Assembly: GCF_014268805.2 (NCBI RefSeq)
Contig: NZ_JABWRF020000001.1
Location: forward strand, 1,498,001-1,562,000
DNA from: Pseudomonas farsensis
Lineage (GTDB): Bacteria; Pseudomonadota; Gammaproteobacteria; Pseudomonadales; Pseudomonadaceae
Reading direction: 5' to 3'
DNA: 64,000 bases
Numbering within the stretch: position 1 is the stretch's first letter; every line of letters starts with the position of its first letter. A program made the position numbers and the translations under genes. Below, in pieces: positions 43,749 through 52,990 of this stretch. The notes under the pieces were generated by a model. That model was not told where the DNA came from. It did not search any database and saw only the letters and a program-made list of their open reading frames with translations.

Positions 43749-43849
43749 CTAATGCAAACACTCAGGAGCAAGGAAAGGCGACTGATGAATATGGATGCTA
43801 CTTCTTATAACCAACAGACTGTAGCGACTTACATCAAAGGAGGTCACCC

Positions 43850-44410
43850 ATGTCCGCGCGCATTACTCTACACAGCCTGCAGACCGCTCCGGAAGCCGCT
43901 CGGCCGTTCCTTGAAAACGCGCAGAAGAACTCAGGCTTCATCCCCAACCTGCTCGGCATCCTGGCCAACGCCCCGGCGGCGCTTGAAACCTACGTGACGG
44001 TGTCGGCGCTCAATGGCAAATCCGAGCTCAACCTGGCCGAGCGCGAAGTGGTGCAACTGATTGCCGCCACCCAGCATGGCTGTGATTTCTGCGTTGCCGG
44101 CCACACCGCCGTGGCCCTGAACAAAGCCAAGCTGCCCCAGGAAGTGGTCGATGCGCTGCGTGCCCGTGGCGAGCTGCCCGACGCCCGCTATGAAACCTTG
44201 GCCGCATTCACCCGCGAAGTGATCGCCACCCGTGGCAATGTCAGCGACGCCACTTACCAGGCTTTGCGCGACGCCGGCTTCAGCGAGGGCAACGCCCTGG
44301 AAGTGATTCTCGGGGTGAGCCTCGCAACCTTGTGCAACTTTGCTAATGTGTTCGCCCAGACGCCGCTCAATGAAGAGCTTGGCAAGTACCGCTGGCAGCC
44401 TTCGGCTTAA
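43850..44410 (+). CDS. AhpD-like carboxymuconolactone decarboxylase-family protein
   Basis: The 186-residue all-helical protein has the AhpD-type redox motif HGCDFCVAGH (Cys78, Cys81, His85), typical of alkylhydroperoxidase-D-like thiol peroxidases. It has a perfect AAAGGAGG ribosome-binding site. It heads the operon AhpD-like, acyl-CoA-dehydrogenase-like, ABC ATPase, binding protein, permease. It may protect against or act on a peroxide or reactive intermediate made by the flavoprotein next to it (inference). Confidence 0.9.
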   Translation: MSARITLHSLQTAPEAARPFLENAQKNSGFIPNLLGILANAPAALETYVTVSALNGKSELNLAEREVVQLIAATQHGCDFCVAGHTAVALNKAKLPQEVVDALRARGELPDARYETLAAFTREVIATRGNVSDATYQALRDAGFSEGNALEVILGVSLATLCNFANVFAQTPLNEELGKYRWQPSA

Positions 44411-44453
44411 CCGCCCGATGCCGGCCGGTCCGGCGTATCTAAGGAGTAGGGAC

Positions 44454-45518
44454 ATGCTTGATAGCGCTTTTCGCCAATGGCTGGATGCCAACGCCGAAGC
44501 CATCGACCAGGGCCAGTGCGACCCGCACCAGGTGCTGGCACATATCGCCGAATCACAGCTGCTGCGCGTTGGCGTGGCCGCAGAACTCGGCGGTTCGGGC
44601 GGTGAGGTGAGCGATGGGGTCGAAGCCATCGCGGCCATCGCCAACCGCTCGCTGGCTGCTGCGTTTGTCTGCTGGGGCCAGCGCGCCTTCATCGAATACC
44701 TGCTGCACAGCCCCAACCAGGCCCTGCGCGAGCGCCTGCTGCCGAGCTTGCTCAAAGGCGAACTGGCCGGTGCCACCGGGCTTTCCAATGCCATGAAGTT
44801 TCTTTCCGGCATCGAGGCCTTGCAAGTGCGTGGCCGGCCGCAGGCAGAGGGGTGGGCCCTCGAAGGCCGCCTGCATTGGGTGACAAACCTGCGCAAGTGC
44901 GGCTTCGTGGTGGCTGCCGCCATCGAGTGCGATGCCGGTGGTGCGCCGTTCGTGCTGGCCATTCCGTCTGACGCCAAGGGGCTCGAACGCTCCGATGACC
45001 TGCAATTGATGGGCTTGCAATCGAGCAACACCGCAGCGTTGGCTTTCCATCAGGTGGAGCTGGCCCGCGACTGGCTGCTGCATGAGAACGCCCGCGAGTT
45101 CCTGCCCCGCGTCCGCCCGGCGTTCCTTGCCTTGCAATGCGGCATGGCAATTGGCTTGGCACGGCGTTCGTTGAGCGAGGTGCAGGAGCATCTCAATGGC
45201 CGAGGCTCGTTCCTTGAAGAGGCCCGCCAAGTGCTGCACGAGCGCCTGGAAAACACCGTCGGCGAACTCAAGCAAGGCTTGCACGAGGGGCGCTTCCTGG
45301 CCCAGCCGGCGGCGCTGTTCAAGTTGCGCATCACCTTGGCCGAATGCGCTGCCGATGCCGTGCAACTTGAGTTGCAGGCAAGCGGCGGCAAGGCCTACTT
45401 GAATGCCTACGGCGAGGGTTTCGCGCGGCGCTGGCGCGAGTCGGCATTCGTGCCCATCGTCACCCCTAGCCTTGTGCAACTGCGCGCCGAGCTGCACCGC
45501 CAGGCGGCCTCGGCATGA
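44454..45518 (+). CDS. Acyl-CoA-dehydrogenase-like flavoprotein
   Basis: The 354-residue protein has the acyl-CoA dehydrogenase fold: an N-terminal helical domain (LLRVGVAAELGGSGGEVSDG), the middle beta-domain with GATGLSNAMKF and LHWVTNLRKCGFVVAAA, and a C-terminal helical bundle ending GGKAYLNAYGEGFARRWRES. The catalytic-Glu segment of true dehydrogenases is not evident, and it is shorter than typical members (about 380-400). It may instead be a flavin-dependent monooxygenase of the DszC/SfnB kind. An AAGGAG site precedes the ATG, and its end overlaps the ABC ATPase start by 4 bases. Confidence 0.85.
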   Translation: MLDSAFRQWLDANAEAIDQGQCDPHQVLAHIAESQLLRVGVAAELGGSGGEVSDGVEAIAAIANRSLAAAFVCWGQRAFIEYLLHSPNQALRERLLPSLLKGELAGATGLSNAMKFLSGIEALQVRGRPQAEGWALEGRLHWVTNLRKCGFVVAAAIECDAGGAPFVLAIPSDAKGLERSDDLQLMGLQSSNTAALAFHQVELARDWLLHENAREFLPRVRPAFLALQCGMAIGLARRSLSEVQEHLNGRGSFLEEARQVLHERLENTVGELKQGLHEGRFLAQPAALFKLRITLAECAADAVQLELQASGGKAYLNAYGEGFARRWRESAFVPIVTPSLVQLRAELHRQAASA

Positions 45519-46336
45519 CCGAGGTGTTACTGCAGGCCCGCGACATCAGCCTGGGCTACCCCCGCGAGGGTGGCTGGCAGGCTGTGCTTGAGCAGTTTGA
45601 CCTGGCCCTGGCGCCGGGGGAGGTGGTGACGATTCTGGGCCCCAGCGGGGTTGGCAAATCGAGCCTGTTACGGGTGCTTGCCGGTTTGCAGCAGCCGCGT
45701 GGCGGCAGCGTCATGCTGCATGGCGAGGTCCTTGCCGGGCCGCACCCGCGCCTGGCGGTGGCGTTTCAGGACCCAAGCCTGTTGCCTTGGCTGAGCCTTG
45801 AGAAGAACGTCGCCTTCGGCCTGGACTTTGCGCGCCAACCCAAGCTCTCTGCCGGTGAGCGGCGCGCCCGCATCGACCATGCAATTGCCGCGGTGGGCCT
45901 TGCCCACGCCCGTGGCCAGTATCCGGCGCAGCTTTCCGGCGGCATGGCCCAGCGCACGGCGCTGGCCCGCTGTCTGGCCCGCCAGCCCGAAGTACTACTG
46001 CTTGATGAACCGTTCGGGGCGCTGGATGAAGTCACCCGCGCCGATATGCAGCAACTGCTGTTGCAACTGATCGCCACCCACAACACCGCGGCGGTGCTGA
46101 TCACCCACGACATCGACGAAGCCTTGCTGCTGTCCGATCGCGTGCTGCTACTGGGCAACCACCCGGCGCGCACCCTCGGGCAATGGCACATCGACCTGCC
46201 GCAGCCACGGGCGCAGCGGGTCGAGGAGCTTGGCGCGTTGCGTATCGACATCCTCAAAACCCTACGGCGGGCAAGCCGCACAGCCGAACCCACCCCATCT
46301 CCCTTGCCCTCGGAGGCTGTCCATGTGCATGGATGA
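45515..46336 (+). CDS. ABC transporter ATPase (NitT/TauT family)
   Basis: This 273-residue ATPase is of the SsuB/TauB/NrtD type, with Walker A GPSGVGKS, the Q-loop VAFQDPSLLPWLS, signature LSGGMAQR, Walker B VLLLDEPFGALD and the H-loop LITHDIDEALLL. It powers import with the binding protein and permease that follow. Its start overlaps the flavoprotein stop by 4 bases, and its end overlaps the binding-protein gene by 14 bases. Confidence 0.93.
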   Translation: MTEVLLQARDISLGYPREGGWQAVLEQFDLALAPGEVVTILGPSGVGKSSLLRVLAGLQQPRGGSVMLHGEVLAGPHPRLAVAFQDPSLLPWLSLEKNVAFGLDFARQPKLSAGERRARIDHAIAAVGLAHARGQYPAQLSGGMAQRTALARCLARQPEVLLLDEPFGALDEVTRADMQQLLLQLIATHNTAAVLITHDIDEALLLSDRVLLLGNHPARTLGQWHIDLPQPRAQRVEELGALRIDILKTLRRASRTAEPTPSPLPSEAVHVHG

Positions 46337-47528
46337 CTGCTGTTCCACCACCTCGCGTCGCGATTTCCTCAAGCTCAGCGCCATGCTGACCGCAGCCGGC
46401 GCCGTGCCGTTGCTGGCCAGTTTGCAGGCGCGCGCTGCCGCCGAACCCGACGCGCCCGTGCGTATCGGCTACCTGCCGATCACCGACGCGACGCCGCTGC
46501 TGGTGGCGCACAACAATGGCCTGTTCGAGGCCGAAGGCATCAAGGCCGAACGCCCGGTGCTGCTGCGCAGTTGGGCGCAGGTCATCGAAGCGTTCATCTC
46601 CGGGCAGGTCAACGTGATCCACCTGCTGTCGCCGATGACCGTGTGGGCGCGCTATGGCAGCAAGGTTCCAGCCAAAGTGGTGGCGTGGAACCACGTCGGC
46701 GGCTCGGGCTTGACCGTAGCCCCGGATATCAGCGACATGCGCCAGCTCGGCGGCAAGACGGTGGCGATACCGTTCTGGTACTCGATCCACAACGTGGTGC
46801 TGCAACAGATGCTCAGTGATAACGGCCTCAAGGCGGTTTCCAAACCTGCCAGCGCCACGCTCGCGGCCAACGAAGTCAATCTTTTGGTGCTGCCACCATC
46901 GGACATGCCGCCGGCCCTGGCCAGCAAGCGCATCGCCGGCTACATCGTTGCAGAGCCCTTCAACGCCCTGGCCGAAAACCTCAAGGTTGGGCGGGTGCAG
47001 CGCTTTACGGGCGATGTGTGGCGTAACCATGCCTGTTGCGTGGTGTTCATGCACGAGCATGACCTGAACAACCGCCCAGAGTGGTCGCAGAAAGTGGTCA
47101 ATGCCATCGTCAAGGCCCAGCAATGGATCCGCGAGCACCGCGCCGAGGCCGCAGCCTTGTTGTCCAAGGCCGGCCCCAACCGCTACACCCCCCATGAAGC
47201 GGCCGTGCTCAGCAAGGTGCTAGCGCCCGCTGCCGAAGACCGCGCGGCCTACATCGCCAGTGGCGCCATCCAGCACCAGCAGTGGGATGAAAAGCGCATC
47301 GATTTTCAGCCTTACCCGTTCCCAAGCTATACCGAAGAACTGGTCAAGCGCCTGAAGAACACCTTGATCGAGGGCGAAAACGGCTTTCTTGCCGGGCTCG
47401 ACCCGGCCCACGTGGCACGCGATCTGGTGGATGACCGCTTTGTGCGCAACGCCATTGCCGCCGTGGGCGGGCCTGCGACCTTTGGCATCGCCGAGAACTT
47501 CCAGCGTAGCGAGGAGTTTGCGGTTTGA
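46323..47528 (+). CDS. Tat-exported ABC substrate-binding protein (NitT/TauT family)
   Basis: The 401-residue binding protein opens with a Cys-rich MCMDDCCSTTS, followed by a twin-arginine signal SRRDFLKLSAML and a cleavage region ending ARA. The mature part is of the NMT1/SsuA/NrtA type: VRIGYLPITDATPLLVAHNN, FISGQVNVIHLLSPMTVWAR, LGGKTVAIPFW. Tat export suggests it folds or binds a cofactor before crossing the membrane. Which of nitrate, sulfonate, pyrimidine precursor or other ligand it binds cannot be told. A second ATG two codons on would shorten the leader. Confidence 0.9.
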   Translation: MCMDDCCSTTSRRDFLKLSAMLTAAGAVPLLASLQARAAAEPDAPVRIGYLPITDATPLLVAHNNGLFEAEGIKAERPVLLRSWAQVIEAFISGQVNVIHLLSPMTVWARYGSKVPAKVVAWNHVGGSGLTVAPDISDMRQLGGKTVAIPFWYSIHNVVLQQMLSDNGLKAVSKPASATLAANEVNLLVLPPSDMPPALASKRIAGYIVAEPFNALAENLKVGRVQRFTGDVWRNHACCVVFMHEHDLNNRPEWSQKVVNAIVKAQQWIREHRAEAAALLSKAGPNRYTPHEAAVLSKVLAPAAEDRAAYIASGAIQHQQWDEKRIDFQPYPFPSYTEELVKRLKNTLIEGENGFLAGLDPAHVARDLVDDRFVRNAIAAVGGPATFGIAENFQRSEEFAV

Positions 47529-48283
47529 TGCGCAGGCACATCGTGCATGGCGCGCTGGGTCTGGCTGGCCTGGCAGCGTTGCTGTTGTTGTGGTGGGCCG
47601 GCGTGCGCCTGTTTGGCGCCGCAGACGGGCTGTCGGCGCGTTTCGCGCCGCAGGCCACCTTGCACAGCCTGGTCGAGCTATTGGCCCAGGGCGAGGTTTA
47701 CGGGCACATCTGGGTGAGCCTCAAGCGCATCCTGATTGGCTTGCTGCTGGCACTGCTGATCGGGGTGCCGCTGGGCCTTTTGGTGGGCAGTTATCGGCAT
47801 CTGGAGGCAGCGACCACGCCCGCGTTCCAATTTTTGCGCATGATTTCGCCGTTGTCGTGGATGCCGGTGGTGGTGATGTTGATGGGCGTGGGCGACCAGC
47901 CGATCTATTTCTTGCTGGCGTTTGCCGCGTTGTGGCCGATCTTGCTCAATACCGCCGCTGGCGTGCGCCAGCTTGATCCGCGCTGGTTGCAACTGAGCCG
48001 TAGCCTGAGTGCGACGCGTTGGGAGACGCTGTGCAAGGTGATTTTGCCGGGGGTGATCGGCCATGTTCTGACCGGCGTGCGTCTGGCCATCGGCATCTTG
48101 TGGATCGTGCTGGTGCCGTGCGAGATGCTGGGGGTCAGTGCGGGGCTGGGCTACTTTATTCTCGATACCCGCGACCGGCTGGCATACTCGGAACTGATGG
48201 CCATGGTGCTGCTGATCGGGGTGCTGGGGTTCATGCTCGATGCGCTTGCCCGTGGCTTGCACCGGCGTTGGGTGCATGGCTGA
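47528..48283 (+). CDS. ABC transporter permease (NitT/TauT family)
   Basis: This 251-residue inner-membrane permease has about six helices and the EAA-type loop near LSRSLSATRWETLCKVILPG, of the SsuC/TauC class. Its ATG shares a base with the TGA of the binding-protein gene (TGATG). It is the last gene of the operon, with a REP element 21 bases after the stop. Confidence 0.92.
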   Translation: MRRHIVHGALGLAGLAALLLLWWAGVRLFGAADGLSARFAPQATLHSLVELLAQGEVYGHIWVSLKRILIGLLLALLIGVPLGLLVGSYRHLEAATTPAFQFLRMISPLSWMPVVVMLMGVGDQPIYFLLAFAALWPILLNTAAGVRQLDPRWLQLSRSLSATRWETLCKVILPGVIGHVLTGVRLAIGILWIVLVPCEMLGVSAGLGYFILDTRDRLAYSELMAMVLLIGVLGFMLDALARGLHRRWVHG

Positions 48284-48303
48284 GTAGGGCAGGTTAGCCA
48301 TCT

Positions 48304-48347
48304 GGGGTCGCTGTGCGACCCTTCGCGGGGCAAGCCCGCTCCTACAG
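48304..48347. repeat. Single REP element
   Basis: A GGGTCGCTGTGCGACCC hairpin merges with a CTTCGCGGGGCAAGCCCGCT unit and CCTACAG tail, the classic P. putida REP pattern. It lies 20 bases after the permease stop and is followed by a 66-base stretch (48349-48414) that also occurs near 57.0 kb. Confidence 0.75.
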
Positions 48348-48348
48348 A

Positions 48349-48414
48349 GACCGCGCACAGGCGCGATATTGAACTCTGGCCAGACCCTGTTGGAGCTGGC
48401 GACAGCCTGCGATG
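48349..48414. repeat. Dispersed 66-bp repeat, copy A
   Basis: GACCGCGCACAGGCGCGATA and GGAGCTGGCGACAGCCTGCG match 56972-57039 with about ten differences over 66 aligned bases. It is non-coding and follows a REP. Confidence 0.7.
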
Positions 48415-48437
48415 CGCCGTGCAAACGGCGCTTGATC

Positions 48438-49124
48438 TCAGTGGCGCATCAGGCGCTGGGCAACACAGGCCTTGGCTTCTTCGGTCAGGCTGTCCAGGCG
48501 CTCGTCACGCAGCCGCTCGGCCTCGATCATCGCTTCATCGCCCTGATGCTTGAGCAGATACGCGTGAATTTGCATGACCTCCAGCGTCTGGTAGATCGGC
48601 GCGACATCCAACCGACCGATCAACGCCCCGCTGGGGCGCCCGGTGCTGCTCATCAACACCTGCGGTCCGGCGCTGGCAACCACCTGCAAGCCCATCGCCT
48701 CGAACCACGGCACTTGCCCGGCGAACGTGCTCAGCTCGACGCAGGCATAGCGGCTGCGCAGGTCATCGACCAGGGCGCGGGCAATGCCCTGGCGCCGGTG
48801 GCTGGGCGCCACCGCAAGGTAGGCCAGGGCACAGGCCTCTGGGTCGTCCTGGGCAGGCAGCGTCAAGGCGAAACCCAGCAGTTGGTCCGGGGCATCGGCA
48901 TCCAACGCCAGGGTCAGTTGCACGGCAAGGCCACGGGTGCCGTCCAGGGCCATCAGGTACTGGTGCACTTCAAGGCCCACGCCGTACTGATACAGCGGGT
49001 ACAGCGCGTTGTCCTGGCTGATGCCGACACTGCTGAGCTGGCCTACATGCTCGATCACCAACTGGCGGATCTGGTTCTGGAAGGATTCAGGTGGCACGCC
49101 GTCGAGGCGGCGAAGGATGAACAT
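48438..49124 (-). CDS. GNAT N-acetyltransferase
   Basis: The 228-residue protein has a central GNAT domain: LLGFALTLPAQDDPEACALAY then LAVAPSHRRQGIARALVDDL (acetyl-CoA-binding Q/RxxGxG/A) and VPWFEAMGLQVVA. A C-terminal helical tail of about 60 residues, rich in Glu and Arg, is extra to the minimal fold. The substrate is unknown. The ATG at 49124 was chosen because the longer reading begins with TTG. It is downstream of argC on the same strand. Confidence 0.82.
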   Translation of the reverse strand: MFILRRLDGVPPESFQNQIRQLVIEHVGQLSSVGISQDNALYPLYQYGVGLEVHQYLMALDGTRGLAVQLTLALDADAPDQLLGFALTLPAQDDPEACALAYLAVAPSHRRQGIARALVDDLRSRYACVELSTFAGQVPWFEAMGLQVVASAGPQVLMSSTGRPSGALIGRLDVAPIYQTLEVMQIHAYLLKHQGDEAMIEAERLRDERLDSLTEEAKACVAQRLMRH

Positions 49125-49196
49125 CGCGGGTAAGGCTCCGGGTGGGCTGAAACGCCCCGTCTCGAACAAGGCGGGGCCACAGTCTACCCGGAGTCT

Positions 49197-50126
49197 TCAG
49201 CGCAGCCCAGTCAACAACAGGTCGAGGTTCTGCACGGCAGCGCCCGATGCGCCTTTGCCGAGGTTGTCGAACACCGCGGTCAGCAACACCTGGCCGTGCT
49301 CGGGGTTGGCGTACAGCGCCAGGCGCAGGTCGTTGCTGTCGTTCAGGGCTTGTGGGTCCAGCGCCGGGGCAGGGCCTTGCTGGTACAACGGCATTACCTG
49401 TACGTAGCGCGAGCCTTGGTAATGCTGCTCCAGGCATGCTTGCAACTGCTCGGCGGTGACCCCCGGTAGCAGGCGCAGTTGCAGCGGGATGCTCAACACG
49501 ATGCCTTGGCGATAGGCGCCGTAGCCCGGCACGAACACCGGGCGGGCGCTGAGCCCTGCATGCTGCTGGATTTCCGGCACATGCTTGTGGGCAAGCTCCA
49601 GCCCATACAACTGCAAGGCTGGCAGTGCTGCGTCAGTGGCCTGCTCAAAGCGTTGCACGGCAGCCCGGCCACCGCCGGAATAGCCTGAAATGGCGTGAAT
49701 GCTCAGTGGGTAGTCGGCAGGCAGCAGCCCGGTTTCGACCAACGGGCGCAGCAAGGCGATGGCGCCGGTTGGGTAGCAGCCGGGGTTGCTGATGCGGGTG
49801 CTCTGGGCAATGCGCGCGGCTTGCTGGGCATCCAGCTCCGGCAGGCCGTAGACCCAGCCCGGCGTGGTGCGGTGCGCGGAGCTTGCATCGATCACCCGGA
49901 CCGCCGGGTTGTGCAGGGTTGCCACCGCATCGCGCGCGGCGTCGTCGGGCAGGCACAGCAGGGCAATGTCGGCGCTGTTGATGGCCTCGGCGCGGCGCTT
50001 GGGGTCTTTGCGCTCGGCGTCGGGCAGGGTGAGCAGGCGCAAGTCCTGGCGGCCATGCAGGCGGGCGTGGATCTGCAGGCCGGTGGTGCCTTGGTCACCA
50101 TCGATGAAGACAAGTGGCTGGTGCAT
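49197..50126 (-). CDS. argC: N-acetyl-gamma-glutamyl-phosphate reductase (type 2 ArgC)
   Basis: The 309-residue NADP-dependent reductase of arginine synthesis has the N-terminal dinucleotide segment [18 protein letters not shown], the catalytic Cys117 in [21 protein letters not shown] and the C-terminal [15 protein letters not shown]. Its length (about 310, against about 345) and N-terminus mark the short type 2 form. Pseudomonads also carry a longer ArgC, so this may be a second copy. It is divergent from a LysR gene, which may regulate it. Confidence 0.92.
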   Translation of the reverse strand: MHQPLVFIDGDQGTTGLQIHARLHGRQDLRLLTLPDAERKDPKRRAEAINSADIALLCLPDDAARDAVATLHNPAVRVIDASSAHRTTPGWVYGLPELDAQQAARIAQSTRISNPGCYPTGAIALLRPLVETGLLPADYPLSIHAISGYSGGGRAAVQRFEQATDAALPALQLYGLELAHKHVPEIQQHAGLSARPVFVPGYGAYRQGIVLSIPLQLRLLPGVTAEQLQACLEQHYQGSRYVQVMPLYQQGPAPALDPQALNDSNDLRLALYANPEHGQVLLTAVFDNLGKGASGAAVQNLDLLLTGLR

Positions 50127-50241
50127 GGGAATGTCCGTGGAGGAGGAGTCGGGGTTATCCTCGCTTGTCGCTGGACTAAAGAAAATTTGAATATCATGAT
50201 GCTGACGTTCATGAAAACTGATGTACTTTCCGGGTGCCCCA

Positions 50242-51123
50242 ATGCGAGAAATCAGCCTCGACCGCCTGCGTACCCTGGTGGTGATTGCCGAGCATGGCTC
50301 GTTTGCCGGCGCCGCCCGTCAGCTCAACCTGGCGCCGCCGACCATCAGCCTGCATGTCGCCGACCTTGAGGCGCGTATCGGCGCACCGCTGCTCACCCGC
50401 ACCCGTGGCCAGGTGCGCGCCACGGCCATCGGTGAAACCCTGCTGGCCCGTGCCCGGCAGTTGCTGGCCGACGCAGACCAGGCTCTCGAAGAAGTGCACC
50501 GTCAGGTAGCAGGCCTGGCCGGCAGGGTGCGCCTGGGCGCCTCGACCGGGGCCATTGCCCACTTGTTGCCGCAGGCCTTGCAAGCCCTGCGGGTGGAGCA
50601 CCCCGGGATCGATGTGCAGGTGCAGGTGCTGACCTCGCAGGCCTCGCTCGAGCAACTGCGCCAGGGCAGCCTGGATATCGCCTTGGTGGCCTTACCGCAG
50701 GTGGCGGGCAAGGGGTTGCGGGTGACCGAGTGGCGGCGTGACCCCATCATGGCGTACCTGCCCTGCGACTGGCAGGCGCCGGCGCGCATCACCCCGGCCT
50801 GGCTTGCCGGGCAGGCGTTGATTCTCAATGACAGCACCACGCAGTTGTCGCGGGTGACCTCAGAGTGGTTTGCCGGCGCCGGGCTTTACCCCGAGGCGCG
50901 CATCGAGTTGAACTTCAACGATGCGATCAAGAGCCTGGTGGCGGCGGGTTACGGGGCGACCCTGCTGCCGCAGGAGGGCGAAGAGCAGCCGCATGATCCG
51001 CGCATCATTCGCCGGCCGTTGCGCCCCGGCTTGTGGCGCCAGCTGGGCATCGCCTGCCGCGAAGGGGCGCTGGAGCAGGCCACCGGGCATGTGCTGGCGG
51101 CGCTTGGCAAGCTGCGCCAGTGA
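50242..51123 (+). CDS. LysR-type transcriptional regulator
   Basis: The 293-residue regulator has a winged HTH ([45 protein letters not shown]) and a LysR substrate-binding domain ([19 protein letters not shown]). The ATG at 50242 matches the family's usual N-terminus; one at 50221 would add seven residues. It is divergent from argC across a 115-base gap that contains two TCATGA palindromes, so control of argC and itself is plausible. The ligand is unknown. Confidence 0.92.
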   Translation: MREISLDRLRTLVVIAEHGSFAGAARQLNLAPPTISLHVADLEARIGAPLLTRTRGQVRATAIGETLLARARQLLADADQALEEVHRQVAGLAGRVRLGASTGAIAHLLPQALQALRVEHPGIDVQVQVLTSQASLEQLRQGSLDIALVALPQVAGKGLRVTEWRRDPIMAYLPCDWQAPARITPAWLAGQALILNDSTTQLSRVTSEWFAGAGLYPEARIELNFNDAIKSLVAAGYGATLLPQEGEEQPHDPRIIRRPLRPGLWRQLGIACREGALEQATGHVLAALGKLRQ

Positions 51124-51153
51124 ATAAGGATTTGTGCTTCAAGCTGATATTGC

Positions 51154-51200
51154 CGGGGGCGCTTTGCGGCCCTTTCGCGACACAAGGCCGCCCCTACAGG
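51154..51200. repeat. Single REP element
   Basis: GCGGCCCTTTCGCGACACAA and GGCCGCCCCTACAGG form one half of the TGTAGGAGCGG-type REP pair, inverted relative to the reference. It lies 30 bases after the LysR stop and upstream of the nucleotidase gene. Confidence 0.75.
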
Positions 51201-51280
51201 GGCTGCGACACGCCCCGGCGGGCTTGTCCTGTAACGGCGCTGGTGTACTCTGCCCACACCTCTTGCACAAGGACCGCAGC

Positions 51281-52216
51281 ATGCCCTTCGAACTGGACGA
51301 CCGCCTGGTCATCGGTGTTGCCTCAAGCGCCGTTTTCGACCTCAGCGAGTCAGATGCAGTGTTCCGCCGTGACGGCGAAGCGCAATACCGCAAATACCAG
51401 GAGCAACACCTGGACGTCCCGCTGGGCAAGGGCATCGCCTATCCGTTCATCAAGCGCCTGCTGGCCCTCAACAACCTGCGCGATGACCCCGAGGACCCGC
51501 TGGTCGAGGTGGTGCTGCTGTCGCAGAACGACCCCGATACTGGCCTGCGCGTGATGAAGACCATCAACCACTACGGCCTGAACATGACCCGGGCGATCTT
51601 CACCCAGGGCCGCTCGCCGTACGAGTACATTCCGGCGCTGAACATCGCCCTGTTTCTCTCCGCCGACAAGGGCCACGTGGACGCCGCGATCCAGGCCGGC
51701 TACCCGGCAGGGCAGGTGCTCGATTCGCAGTTCGACGATGACGAAAGCGACGACAACCTGCGCATCGCCTTCGACTTCGATGGTGTGCTGGCCGGCGATG
51801 AGTCGGAAGCGGTGATGCAGTCTGGCGGGCTGGACCGTTTCCATGCACACGAGGTGAAGAACGTCGCCCAGCCACACAACCCAGGGCCGCTGAAGGAGTT
51901 CTTCGTCCGCATCGCGCGCATCCAGGCAGCAGAGGAGCAGTTCCGCCTCGAACACCCCGAGTACCTGAACCGCCTGCGCGTATCGATTGTGACCGCACGC
52001 AATGCGCCGTCCCACGAACGGGCGCTCAATACCCTGAAAAGCTGGGGCGTGATGGCCAACGATGCGTTTTTTCTGGGGGGGATCGAAAAACGCCGGGTGT
52101 TGCGCGTGCTCAAGCCGCATATCTTTTTCGATGACCAGTCAGGGCATCTGAAGAGCACCAGCACCGTGGTGCCCTCGGTGCATGTGCCGTTTGGCGTGAC
52201 CAACCGCTCGGCCTGA
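51281..52216 (+). CDS. Cytosolic 5'-nucleotidase (family 1, NT5C1-like)
   Basis: This 311-residue member of the bacterial 5'-nucleotidase family related to eukaryotic NT5C1 has LVIGVASSAVFDLSES at the N-terminus, NHYGLNMTRAIFTQGRSPYEY, and the HAD-type catalytic strand IAFDFDGVLAGDESE. RVSIVTARNAPSHERAL and a second acidic site FFDDQSGHL follow. It would dephosphorylate nucleoside monophosphates. An AAGGA site precedes the ATG at 51281. It is monocistronic, followed by a TetR gene 105 bases on. Confidence 0.9.
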   Translation: MPFELDDRLVIGVASSAVFDLSESDAVFRRDGEAQYRKYQEQHLDVPLGKGIAYPFIKRLLALNNLRDDPEDPLVEVVLLSQNDPDTGLRVMKTINHYGLNMTRAIFTQGRSPYEYIPALNIALFLSADKGHVDAAIQAGYPAGQVLDSQFDDDESDDNLRIAFDFDGVLAGDESEAVMQSGGLDRFHAHEVKNVAQPHNPGPLKEFFVRIARIQAAEEQFRLEHPEYLNRLRVSIVTARNAPSHERALNTLKSWGVMANDAFFLGGIEKRRVLRVLKPHIFFDDQSGHLKSTSTVVPSVHVPFGVTNRSA

Positions 52217-52321
52217 GTGCCGGCCATGGGCAAACCTGACCATCCGACCAACAGCGTGCTTCCCTGCATCGCCCGGCTCACGGATAATCGGCCCATTCCA
52301 ATAATGAGCCTGTGAGTCGGT

Positions 52322-52984
52322 ATGAGTGATCCGGTAGTCAAGCCTGAAGCCGAGGGGGCGCGCAAGGCGCGCAAGAACAACCCCGAGAAAACCCGCGAGA
52401 ATATCCTCCAGGCTGCCATCACCGAGTTTGTCCAGCAGGGCCTGGCCGGTGCCCGGGTCGATGCCATCGCCGAGCGCACCGCCACCTCCAAGCGCATGAT
52501 CTACTACTACTTCGGCAGCAAGGAGCAGTTGTACGTCGAGTGTCTGGTGAAGCTTTATGGCGATATCCGCAAGACCGAACACAGCCTGGAGCTTGAGTCG
52601 CTGCCGGCCGACCAGGCGATCAGGCGGTTGGTGGAGTTCACCTTCGATCACCACGACCGCAACGTCGATTTCGTGCGTATCGTCTGTACCGAAAACATCC
52701 ATTACGGCGAGTATGTGAAGCAGTCGCCAGCGATCCGCGAAATGAGCAGCCTGGTGCTGCAGGCGCTGGGCCGCACCCTGGAACGTGGCGTGGCCGAGGG
52801 CGTTTTCCGCCCGGGCATCGAGGTCATCGACCTGCACATGCTGATGAGTTCGTTCTGTTTCTACCGGGTTTCCAACCGGCACACCTTTGGCGATATCTTC
52901 CAGATCGACCTGGCCGATGAGCAGGTCAAGGCGCGCCACAAGCAGATGATCTGCGAGTCGGTGATGGGCTACATCAAGGCGTAA
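52322..52984 (+). CDS. TetR-family transcriptional regulator
   Basis: The 220-residue regulator has an N-terminal HTH (TRENILQAAITEFVQQGLAG, VDAIAERTATSKRMIYYYFG) and a C-terminal TetR ligand domain with CFYRVSNRHTFGDIF. An Arg/Lys-rich leader (ARKARKNNPEK) precedes the HTH. Its stop converges on the GntR-type gene with only 6 bases between the stops. The ABC operon nearby or a distant gene could be the target; the sequence does not say. Confidence 0.93.
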   Translation: MSDPVVKPEAEGARKARKNNPEKTRENILQAAITEFVQQGLAGARVDAIAERTATSKRMIYYYFGSKEQLYVECLVKLYGDIRKTEHSLELESLPADQAIRRLVEFTFDHHDRNVDFVRIVCTENIHYGEYVKQSPAIREMSSLVLQALGRTLERGVAEGVFRPGIEVIDLHMLMSSFCFYRVSNRHTFGDIFQIDLADEQVKARHKQMICESVMGYIKA

Positions 52985-52990
52985 CGGGTC

